From positions 4,521,501 to 4,585,500 of the forward strand of contig NZ_JBANRJ010000001.1 in assembly GCF_037154075.1 (NCBI RefSeq): a DNA stretch of 64,000 nt, in the 5' to 3' direction. Source of the DNA: Sphingobium aromaticiconvertens (lineage in GTDB: Bacteria; Pseudomonadota; Alphaproteobacteria; Sphingomonadales; Sphingomonadaceae). Below, piece after piece: positions 8,202-16,079 of the stretch. The notes under the pieces were generated by a model. That model made no database searches, had not been told where the DNA came from, and saw nothing but the letters and a program-made list of their open reading frames with translations. A program made the translations under genes and the position numbers. Every line of letters begins with the position of its first letter. Position 1 is the first letter of the stretch.

Positions 8202-10297
8202 TTGCGCACATCCTGCAAAACGGCGACCCCTTCGGCCGCCAGCGTGATGGAGGTCTTGCGACCACCCTCCAATATATCGTCCATAGTCCGGGGCAGCGTA
8301 ACCGACCGATCTTCCCGTCCATGGTTGATGAGGATCACGATCGACCGCCCGTCCCCTTCGCGGGTCATCAGTTCGACGTCGGCCGGCACGGGGAAGTCTC
8401 GGGCGACCCCTGCCCCTTCCAGAGCGCCGTCGATCAGTCCCTTCATCAGTCCCTGATCCAGCAACGCACCGACATAGGTGATCCGCCCCTTGCCCACGCG
8501 GCGGGTGATGGCGGCAGCGTGACCGTCCAGCCAGCCATTCGCCTTGCCATAGCGCAGCAACGTTTCGACATCGGACGCCTTGATGGAGAGATCCTCCGCC
8601 CAGATCGTCGCCTTGCCCGACCCCACTTCGACAGGCTCGTCCAACGCGTAAAATTGCTCGACCTGTCCGCCGAGCAGATCGGCGAGCAGCCCCGGCTGAC
8701 GGCGCGGCTGGAGCCGGTCATAATCGTCCCGTTGGCCCGATCGCGGCCCCAGGATCAGATGCCCGCCACCACGCACATAGGCGGTCAGCTTCTTCGCAAG
8801 ATCGTCGTTGATGATGGAAAGGTTGGGAGCGACCACCAGCTTGTAGCGGTCGAGCGGTCCCTGCGCCTCGACAATATCGACGCTGCCCAGCGCATCCTTG
8901 AGCGGCGCATAATAATCGAGCAGCACCGATATCTGGTCATAATCCTTGTGATGCGGCTGAAAGTCGATCGTCCAGCGGCTGGGATAATCCTGAAGGATCG
9001 CGACCGGCGAAACCGGCGACGTGCCGACGATCGCGGGCGCGGCCTTTGCCATGTCGCGACCGATGCGGCTGACTTCCTCATACACCGGCAGCGGCTTACC
9101 GTCCGGGCCAAGGATCGAACCATGCATCGTTTCCTGTCCGTTCAGCGCATTGCGCCACTGCCAGTAAAGGATGCCGTCCGCGCCATGACCGATCGCCTGC
9201 CATGCCATCGCCCGCGTCTCACCAGGGTAAAGCATGTTGCTGACCGGCGCCCAGTTTACGAAGCCCGGCTGGATTTCCATCACCCAGAAATTCTTGCGCT
9301 TCCAACCGCGCACCAGATCATGCGTCGCGCCATTGCGATAGGATTTGAGGTGTCCGGTGCCGACATAATTGTCCCAGGACGCGAAATCGAGGTCGCGGTT
9401 GATGGCATAGCGATCAAAGCGGTTGGCCCAGCCAAGACCGCCCAGATTGGTGGTGATGAATTGCGCGGGCAGTGCATGGGCGCGGATCGCGTCCAGCTGG
9501 TTCTTCTGAAAGGCGACCCACTGGCTGGTGATGAAGCGCTTGCACTCCAGCATCCAGCCCGGATTGCCCTTGTCGGTGTTGAAGGGCACCTGCGTCCAGT
9601 CGCTATAGGTTTGCGACCAGTAGGCCGTCGTCCAGGCATCGTTGAGCTTGTCCAGCGTGCCGTATCGCGCCTTCAGCCAGTCGACCCAGGCAGCACGCGC
9701 GGCGGGATCATAGCTTTCGTCGGTATATTCATTGCCGATCTGCCAGCCGATCACATTGGCCTCGCGCCCCAGCGCCTGCGCCATGCGCGACACGATGTCG
9801 CGGCTAAGCTGGCGGTAATGGGGGTCGGAGATGGAGAATTGCCGCCGACCGCCATGACCCAGCCGTCTGCCGTCACTGTCGACGCGCAGCACTTCGGGAT
9901 ATTTCTGGGTCATCCAGGCGGGCGGCGTATCAGTCGGCGTGCCGATCACCACTTTTATGCCATAGCGGTCGGCCAGCCGCACCGCGCGGACCAGCCAATC
10001 CATGTCATATTGCCCCTCGATCGGCTCCATCCGGCTCCAGGCGAATTCGCCGATCCGCACGACATTGGCGCCATGCGCTTTCATCAGCCGCAGATCTTCG
10101 GCCCAGCGTTCTTCTGGCCATTGTTCGGGATACCAGGCGGAACCCAGCCAGAGATTGTCGAACTGCGCCTGCCCCGATGCCGCGCTGGCGCCGGGGGCTG
10201 GCGCGGCCTGCGCCATGGGGGCGGAGAAAAGCATCGCCGACAGCAGCAGGGCAGAGCCGCCAAGCCTTTGAAACATCCTGCCAGCTTTTCGCGACAC
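8198..10297 (-). CDS. Secreted GH42 beta-galactosidase
   Basis: 699 residues. The likely start is GTG at 10297 with GGAGGG about 5 bases upstream; an ATG seven codons on is an alternative. A signal peptide ends near AMLFSAPMAQA. Clan GH-A features of GH42 are clear: WYPEQWPEERWAEDLRLMKAHGANVVRIGEFAWSRMEP at the N-terminus, acid/base Glu in VIGWQIGNEYT (about residue 183) and nucleophile Glu in NFWVMEIQPGFVNW, followed by a trimerisation domain and a C-terminal beta domain. It probably removes beta-galactose from pectin side chains; alpha-L-arabinopyranosidase activity also occurs in the family. It is the first gene of the gh42-gh29-racemase-MFS operon. Confidence 0.88.
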   Translation of the reverse strand: MSRKAGRMFQRLGGSALLLSAMLFSAPMAQAAPAPGASAASGQAQFDNLWLGSAWYPEQWPEERWAEDLRLMKAHGANVVRIGEFAWSRMEPIEGQYDMDWLVRAVRLADRYGIKVVIGTPTDTPPAWMTQKYPEVLRVDSDGRRLGHGGRRQFSISDPHYRQLSRDIVSRMAQALGREANVIGWQIGNEYTDESYDPAARAAWVDWLKARYGTLDKLNDAWTTAYWSQTYSDWTQVPFNTDKGNPGWMLECKRFITSQWVAFQKNQLDAIRAHALPAQFITTNLGGLGWANRFDRYAINRDLDFASWDNYVGTGHLKSYRNGATHDLVRGWKRKNFWVMEIQPGFVNWAPVSNMLYPGETRAMAWQAIGHGADGILYWQWRNALNGQETMHGSILGPDGKPLPVYEEVSRIGRDMAKAAPAIVGTSPVSPVAILQDYPSRWTIDFQPHHKDYDQISVLLDYYAPLKDALGSVDIVEAQGPLDRYKLVVAPNLSIINDDLAKKLTAYVRGGGHLILGPRSGQRDDYDRLQPRRQPGLLADLLGGQVEQFYALDEPVEVGSGKATIWAEDLSIKASDVETLLRYGKANGWLDGHAAAITRRVGKGRITYVGALLDQGLMKGLIDGALEGAGVARDFPVPADVELMTREGDGRSIVILINHGREDRSVTLPRTMDDILEGGRKTSITLAAEGVAVLQDVRK

Positions 10298-10310
10298 GCG
10301 TGCCCTCCTT

Positions 10311-10363
10311 CAATTAGTATGTTTATATGATATTTCTTGCAGATGCGCTATTAGTATGACTAA
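10311..10363. promoter_or_regulatory. Divergent promoter region between GH42 and GH106 genes with two putative operators
   Basis: This AT-rich stretch contains ATATGATAT at 10325-10333, the same core as at 21057-21065, and a second interrupted palindrome, TTAGT at 10351-10355 and ACTAA at 10359-10363 around ATG. It lies between two divergent glycosidase genes and is the natural place for shared control by a locus regulator. No binding protein can be assigned from sequence alone. Confidence 0.4.
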
Positions 10364-10467
10364 AGAGAGTCAACCGCTTTTGCACTTATCCGTGTCGATC
10401 AGCGGCCATTTCCAGGCGCATGCCGGATCGAAATTTCGGGTTATCAGCAAGACAAGGGAGGGGCGTC

Positions 10468-13400
10468 ATGAAGCGCACAAAGCTGGGCAAACTGGCAACA
10501 AGCGTGGCATTGGCCGCAATCAGCATCGGCACCGCGACAGGGCAACAAAGCGCGAGCCTTCCCGATCCGGAAAGTTTTCGCAATCCGCCCGCCGATGCGC
10601 GCCCCCAGACACTCTATTTCTGGATGAACGGCAATGTGACCCGGCAGGGGCTGGACGCCGACCTTGATGCGATCGCGCGCGTCGGCATGGGCGGCGTGCT
10701 GGTGTTCGACGGCAGCGACGATGTGCCCAAGGGGCCGGTCGATTATCTCAGCCCGCAATGGCTGGGACTGATGACGCATATGATGGACAAGGCGGACACG
10801 CTGAGCCTGAAAGTGGGCATGCATAATGCGCCCGGCTGGTCGTCGAGCGGCGGCCCATGGATCGCCCCGGCGCAAGCCATGCAGCAGATCGTCTGGACCG
10901 AGACGAGCATCGCCGGCGGCAAGCGGCTGCGCCTTGCCCTGCCCAAACCTTATGCCAAGCTGGACTATTACAAGGATGCGGCGGTGCTGGCCTTTCCTGC
11001 GTCGGATGGCGATGAGAGTCGCTATCGCGATGCTATCGCCGGGATGCGGGTTGGCAAGGGGGTCGACGCCAGAACACTGACCGATCGCGACCTGCACAGC
11101 GCGATCGAGATCGCGCCGGACACGCCGCTGGTCATATCCATGAAGACGCCCTTCCCCGCGCAGGCCGTGACACTTTACGCGGTCAAGGACGCACCCGGCT
11201 TTTCGGCAACGATCGAGGCATCGGACGACGGCAGCAACTGGACCCGCATCGGCAAAGTGTCAGTCGCGGTCGAGCGCGGCATTGAAGCGCCGGGGACGCT
11301 CAATTTTGCCCGCGTCTCCGCGCGTCATTTCCGCGTCACGCCCAGCGCCAAGGTGAAACTGGCCGAGGCGCTGTTCCATGCCACACCGCGCATCGAGGAT
11401 TGGGACACCAAGGGCGAGCATGGCATCCGCATTGGCAGCGCGGTCGAGCGGCACCCATCGAATGCGGCCCGACCCGATGCGATTGATCCATCGCGGGTCA
11501 TAGACATCAGCGCGAAGGTGGATTCGCGCGGGATGCTCGACTGGACGCCGCCCGCGGGTCGCTGGACGATCCTGCGCTTTGGCCATACGCCGACGGGCAA
11601 GCTCAACGTCGCGGCCTCCGACGCGGGTCGGGGGCTTGAGGTCGACAAGCTGAACATAGCGGCGGTCGATCATCAGTTCGAAAGCAGTGTGGGGCGCGTC
11701 ATCAAGGCCGCAGGTCCCCATGCGGGCAAGGCCTTCGACATGCTGGAGATCGACAGTTTCGAGGCCGGAATGCAAAACTGGACTCCGACGATGCTGGCGG
11801 ATTTCCAGAAGCGGAACGGCTATTCGCTGCTGCCCTATCTGCCCACGCTCACTGGCCGCATTGTGGGTGACGCCGATGTTTCCGACCGGGTGCTGTACGA
11901 CTATCGCCGCACGCTCGCGGACCTGATGGCCGACAATTATTATGGGCGGATGCAGAGCCACGCCAATGCCGCTGGCCTGCGTTTCCATGCGGAAGGCTAT
12001 GGCCCCGGCGCGTTCGACGCCTTGCAGGTCAGCGGCCGGGCGCAGGTGCCGATGACGGAGTTCTGGTCCCGCACACCCTGGACCGACAACCGCACGGTCA
12101 AGATGGTGTCCTCCGCCGCGCATGTCTATGGCAAGCCGGTCGTCGCGGCAGAGGCCTTTACGGGTGAGGCGCAGACCAGCCGCTGGCTCGACTATCCCTA
12201 TGCGATGAAGACGCTGGGCGACCAGATGTTCGCGCAAGGCGTCAACCAGTTCTACTTCCATCGCTATGCCCATCAGCCCAATCCGCTGGCCAGTCCCGGC
12301 ATGGCGATGGGTCCGTGGGGCATCAACCTGGAGCGCAGCAACACATGGTTCGCCCAGTCGCGCCCCTGGATGGAGTATCTGGGCCGCAGCCAATATATGC
12401 TGCGGCAGGGACGGAATGTCGCCGACATCCTCTATTTCGTCGGCGAGGAAAGCCCGAACCAGAGCGAATATCTGCGCCCCGACATATCGCCCGACAGCAA
12501 CCCGAAGATCGGGCAATATTTCAGTCCGCAAGTGCCCGCAGGCTATAGCTATGACATGGTCAATGCCGAGGTGCTGCTGACCCGCGCGAGCGTGAAGGAC
12601 GGGCGGATCCTCCTGCCCGATGGCGCAAGCTATCGGATGCTGGTGATGCCCGACACGATCGCCAGCATGACGCCGCAACTGGCGCAGCGGCTGCGCGATC
12701 TCGTGCGGCAGGGCATGGTGATGCTGGCGCCCAAGCCTGCCCGCTCGCTGACCATGGCGGGGCAGCCTGATGGCGACGCGGCCTTCCGCGCGGCAATCGA
12801 CGATCTGTGGGGCACGCAGGCGGCCAACACCACGCCGCGCCGGGTCGGCGAGGGCCGTATCTTTGCGACGGGCGGCATTGCGCCTGTGCTGGCCGATATG
12901 GACGCAACGCCTGATGTGGCCTGCGAGACGGCATCACCCGACGGACAGGTCGTCTGGCTGCATCGCAGGCTTGCGGACGGCGACGTCTATTTCGTCGCCA
13001 ACCGCCAGCGCCGGGCCGAGCGGCTGACCTGCACCTTCCGCGTAAGCGGCAAGGCGCCAGCATTGTGGGATGCGGAGTCGGGGGCGATCAGCCGCCCTGC
13101 CCTGTTCGATGCCGGGAAATCCACGACCCGTGTCGCCTTCGACCTGTCGCCTGCCGGATCGACCTTCGTCAGCTTCCGCGAACCGGTTTCCGGCGCGAAG
13201 CGGCTGGACTGGGTGGCCAAGGACGGCGCGCGGTTCACCGATCTTGATGCCAGGACGCCCGTTGTCGCGGCACCGTCCGACAGCTTCACCCTCTCGCTCT
13301 GGGCCAAGCCCGACATCGACCTGCGGCTTATGCCGAAGGAAAGCGTCGATGGGCGGATCAACGAGACAGGCAAAAATTATCTGGTCAATGCCCGCTCCGG

Positions 13401-14523
13401 GCGAGACACCCATGGCGATGGCACGGCAGTCGCCGGTCTTGCCATCGGCCGCAATGGCGCCTTCGTGATCGAGCGGATTTCACCCGACAGCGTGCCCGCC
13501 GTGCTCGTTTCGCACCAGCCGATCGCGGGGTGGAGCCATATCGCGCTGGTCTATGACAAGGGGACGCCCAGCCTCTATATCGACGGCAAGCTGGCGCATA
13601 CGGGCCTGAAGAGCGGGCGTACCGTCTTTGCCGGCGGGTCGGACAAGCCCTCCCCCTCGGGCGTCACCTATTCTTTTGAGGGCAATGCGACACCGCTTCG
13701 CACCGACGCACGCGCGCTGGCCCCGGCGGAGATCGCCGCCGAAGCCGCCAAGGGACCGCCCGCGCCGATGACCAGCCTCAGCCCTGCGGAGATCAACCGC
13801 GCGGATGACGGATCACTGCGCGCGCTGGTGTGGGACAGCGGGCGCTACACGACCAGCGCCGGGCGCGGCTTTCGGGCCGATGTGCCCGCGCCGCACGCAA
13901 TCGACGGGCCGTGGACGGTCCGCCTTCAGCCCGGTCGTGGTGCACCGGCGCAGATCACGCTCCCTGGGCTTCAATCGCTCAGTCATCACCCCGATCCTGC
14001 GGTGCGCCATTTCTCCGGCACCGCCACCTATGAGCGCAACATCAACGTGCCCGCCAGCGCGGTGAAAAAGGGCCAGCGTGTCTATCTGGACCTTGGCCGG
14101 GTCGAAATCCTTTCCGGCGTCAGCGTCAACGGCAGGGATCTAGGTGTCGTATGGAAGGAACCCTATCGCGTCGACGTGACCGATGTTGTCCATGCCGGGG
14201 TTAACAGCCTGTCGCTGACCGTCACCAACCTGTGGGCCAACCGCATGATCGCCGACGCAGCGCTGCCCGAGGAAGGCCGGTTCGTCGACAATGCCGACTG
14301 GACGATCGGCGAGCGGGCGAGCGCGGACGGGAAGATGACACCGGTGATGGCGCGCAAGATCGTGGAGCTGCCCGACTGGTACAAGGCGGGCAAGGCCAAG
14401 CCCGAGGGTGGGCGCGTAACCTTCACGCCCTGGACCTTCTTTCAGGCTAACGAGCCGTTGCTCGATTCCGGCCTGCTGGGTCCAGTGCGCCTGGTCTTTG
14501 CCCAGGACATCAGTCTCAAATAA
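10468..14523 (+). CDS. Large secreted GH106 alpha-L-rhamnosidase with inserted LamG-like domain
   Basis: 1351 residues from the ATG at 10468 (purine-rich GGGAGGGGCG just upstream), beginning MKRTKLGKLATSVALAAISIG, a signal peptide. The family match begins at about residue 32 (PESFRNPPADARPQTLYFWMNGNVT), with MGGVLVFDG, VGMHNAPGWSSSGGPW and FHAEGYGPGAFDALQ typical of GH106. Around residues 905-1090 there is an inserted laminin-G/concanavalin-like module (SFTLSLWAKPDIDL ... GWSHIALVYDKGTPSLYIDGKLAHTG), which explains the length beyond the roughly 1100 residues of the Sphingomonas founder. The C-terminus is a GH2-like jelly roll (YLDLGRVEILSGVSVNGRDLG). It would release terminal alpha-L-rhamnose outside the cell. 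The GH78 protein at 45844-48978 has no signal peptide and is the intracellular counterpart. Confidence 0.87.
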   Translation: MKRTKLGKLATSVALAAISIGTATGQQSASLPDPESFRNPPADARPQTLYFWMNGNVTRQGLDADLDAIARVGMGGVLVFDGSDDVPKGPVDYLSPQWLGLMTHMMDKADTLSLKVGMHNAPGWSSSGGPWIAPAQAMQQIVWTETSIAGGKRLRLALPKPYAKLDYYKDAAVLAFPASDGDESRYRDAIAGMRVGKGVDARTLTDRDLHSAIEIAPDTPLVISMKTPFPAQAVTLYAVKDAPGFSATIEASDDGSNWTRIGKVSVAVERGIEAPGTLNFARVSARHFRVTPSAKVKLAEALFHATPRIEDWDTKGEHGIRIGSAVERHPSNAARPDAIDPSRVIDISAKVDSRGMLDWTPPAGRWTILRFGHTPTGKLNVAASDAGRGLEVDKLNIAAVDHQFESSVGRVIKAAGPHAGKAFDMLEIDSFEAGMQNWTPTMLADFQKRNGYSLLPYLPTLTGRIVGDADVSDRVLYDYRRTLADLMADNYYGRMQSHANAAGLRFHAEGYGPGAFDALQVSGRAQVPMTEFWSRTPWTDNRTVKMVSSAAHVYGKPVVAAEAFTGEAQTSRWLDYPYAMKTLGDQMFAQGVNQFYFHRYAHQPNPLASPGMAMGPWGINLERSNTWFAQSRPWMEYLGRSQYMLRQGRNVADILYFVGEESPNQSEYLRPDISPDSNPKIGQYFSPQVPAGYSYDMVNAEVLLTRASVKDGRILLPDGASYRMLVMPDTIASMTPQLAQRLRDLVRQGMVMLAPKPARSLTMAGQPDGDAAFRAAIDDLWGTQAANTTPRRVGEGRIFATGGIAPVLADMDATPDVACETASPDGQVVWLHRRLADGDVYFVANRQRRAERLTCTFRVSGKAPALWDAESGAISRPALFDAGKSTTRVAFDLSPAGSTFVSFREPVSGAKRLDWVAKDGARFTDLDARTPVVAAPSDSFTLSLWAKPDIDLRLMPKESVDGRINETGKNYLVNARSGRDTHGDGTAVAGLAIGRNGAFVIERISPDSVPAVLVSHQPIAGWSHIALVYDKGTPSLYIDGKLAHTGLKSGRTVFAGGSDKPSPSGVTYSFEGNATPLRTDARALAPAEIAAEAAKGPPAPMTSLSPAEINRADDGSLRALVWDSGRYTTSAGRGFRADVPAPHAIDGPWTVRLQPGRGAPAQITLPGLQSLSHHPDPAVRHFSGTATYERNINVPASAVKKGQRVYLDLGRVEILSGVSVNGRDLGVVWKEPYRVDVTDVVHAGVNSLSLTVTNLWANRMIADAALPEEGRFVDNADWTIGERASADGKMTPVMARKIVELPDWYKAGKAKPEGGRVTFTPWTFFQANEPLLDSGLLGPVRLVFAQDISLK

Positions 14524-14530
14524 AGAAAAG

Positions 14531-14570
14531 GCCGGTCGATCGCTGGCGTGCAGACCAGCGATCGACCGGC
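14531..14570. terminator. Strong hairpin between convergent GH106 and GH140 genes
   Basis: A perfect 16-bp stem (14531-14546 with 14555-14570) encloses an 8-base loop. On the minus strand it is followed by a pyrimidine-rich stretch (CTTTTCTTTA), the form of a Rho-independent terminator for the GH140 gene; the A-rich left flank also suits bidirectional use. Confidence 0.8.
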
Positions 14571-14605
14571 AGAAGGACGCACCCAGGGAAGGGTGTTGGC
14601 GCCCC

Positions 14606-15994
14606 CTATTTGCTATCGAGCAGAAGCACCCAGTCATTGCCCGGCTGCGGCGTGCCGGGCGGCGTGAACAATCGCTCGCCATTGTTGGTGAAGGTGCCGA
14701 TGGGCTTGGCTACGCCCGTGCGTGGATCAAACCAGGCCGCGCTCACCTTCTGGCCCGCGATCTGGCCCATGCGAATGCGAAAAGGCCGTCCGGTATAGCT
14801 GTAGGCCATGGCATAGGCCTTGCCCCGCGTAGCGATCACCCGCTCATAGCCAGTGCCGTTCTGCCCCGCGATCAGTTGCTGGTCGGGCACGCGCTCAAAG
14901 AAGGGGCGCGACAGCATCAGGTCGCGCAGATGATGCATCTGCCCTGCCCCCTCCTGCTCCAACGCCTTTTCCCAATGCACGTCAGCGGCATAGGCGGGTT
15001 TGTCCTTGCCCGGCACGAACATCTGCATGACATCATTGCTGCCATAGCTATGCCCGAAGGCGCCACCGAACACGCTCCACCAGGCATAGCGCCGCACATC
15101 CGCCGCCAGCCAGCGCGGTGCCGTTAAGTCATGCAGGCCATGCGGGATATTTTCGTAACTCGGTTCGCCGTCGATCGTGGGTTTCAGCGGAGGGCGGGAC
15201 AGATCTTCCGCGACATAACGCCAGTTATCCTCGGCGCGCGCGCCCTTCTCATCCTGCGCATAGCTTTTGTGGCCGGACTGGAACATGTTGAAGTCCAGCC
15301 AGGGCGCGCGGTGATAATACCATGCAGAATCGGTGCGGCCGATAGGATGGAAGGTCATCAAATGGCCGGGGTCCGCTGCCTTTATGGCCGCGCCCAGCGC
15401 TTCCCAGGTGGCGGCATTCTTTTCCCCCGGCGTGTCGCCGCCGTTCAGCCAGACGATGTTGGGCTTGCTCCGATAGCGTTCGCCCAGAAATTTGCCATAG
15501 GCAGCCGCACGCTCTGGCGGCAGCTTGCTCTCGACGACGATCGTACCCCAGATGGGCACCAGCGCGACATAGAGGCCGTGCGCGGCGGCGCGATCGACCA
15601 CCCAGTCCAGATGGTCCCAATAATCATATTCGTCGGCGCGGGCCGGGTCGTTACCGGGCGTGACACGCGGACGCGCTGGATCCTTGTCCAGCATCGCCGG
15701 CGCGGCATAGCGGTTGGTCTGCTGATCGGTGTGCAGCACCATCACTTGTATGACGTTGAAGCCCTGCGCCGCCCGACGGGCAAGGTAGTGCTCTGTCTCC
15801 GCCCGATCGAGGCGACCCAGCAGCAGCCAGCCAGTGTCGCCCAGCCAGAAGAAGGGCCGGCCATCCTGCGTTGCGAGATAGCGGTGATTGTCGGCAATCC
15901 GCAGCGGTTGGGTTGCGGGCGCGGCGCTGGCTGCGACGCTTGCGGCCAGCGCCAGCAGGCTCAGCCCCAAGCCGACCAGTGTGTTGCGAGTCAT
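14606..15994 (-). CDS. Secreted GH140 (DUF4038) apiosidase
   Basis: 462 residues from the ATG at 15994, chosen because AGGAGC lies 8 bases upstream; it begins MTRNTLVGLGLSLLALAASVAASAAP, a signal peptide. The catalytic region is DUF4038/GH140: LATQDGRPFFWLGDTGWLLLGRLDRAETEHYLARRAAQGFNVIQVMV, a VALVPIWGT strand, NIVWLNGGDTPG, FHPIGRTDS and YENIPHG, then a C-terminal beta domain (FRIRMGQIAGQKVSAAWFDPRTG). Characterised GH140 enzymes cleave D-apiose from the RG-II backbone. Here the gene is flanked by a TonB receptor and a rhamnosidase and shares the window with both known D-apiose catabolic modules, which supports the activity. A relaxed specificity for apiosylated plant glycosides is possible. 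Confidence 0.85.
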   Translation of the reverse strand: MTRNTLVGLGLSLLALAASVAASAAPATQPLRIADNHRYLATQDGRPFFWLGDTGWLLLGRLDRAETEHYLARRAAQGFNVIQVMVLHTDQQTNRYAAPAMLDKDPARPRVTPGNDPARADEYDYWDHLDWVVDRAAAHGLYVALVPIWGTIVVESKLPPERAAAYGKFLGERYRSKPNIVWLNGGDTPGEKNAATWEALGAAIKAADPGHLMTFHPIGRTDSAWYYHRAPWLDFNMFQSGHKSYAQDEKGARAEDNWRYVAEDLSRPPLKPTIDGEPSYENIPHGLHDLTAPRWLAADVRRYAWWSVFGGAFGHSYGSNDVMQMFVPGKDKPAYAADVHWEKALEQEGAGQMHHLRDLMLSRPFFERVPDQQLIAGQNGTGYERVIATRGKAYAMAYSYTGRPFRIRMGQIAGQKVSAAWFDPRTGVAKPIGTFTNNGERLFTPPGTPQPGNDWVLLLDSK

Positions 15995-16035
15995 CCCGAA
16001 AGCTCCTGACCGCCCAATGCGCAAATAGAAGAGAA

Positions 16036-16061
16036 GTCCCTGCGGCCGGGGCCGCAGGGAC
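16036..16061 (-). terminator. Rho-independent terminator after the TonB receptor gene
   Basis: An 11-bp perfect stem (16036-16046 with 16051-16061) has a 4-base loop and, on the minus strand, a pyrimidine-rich tail (CTTCTCTTCTATTT). It lies 18 bases beyond the stop at 16080 and separates the receptor from the GH140 gene. Confidence 0.75.
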
Positions 16062-16079
16062 AGAAGGAAGAGCCTGAGT

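Noticed and set aside
5280..10330. Very long plus-strand reading frames (5280-8189 and 8096-10330) opposite the MFS, fucosidase and galactosidase genes
   Set aside because: They mirror the real minus-strand genes in GC-rich DNA, have no domain signatures and span several gene boundaries.
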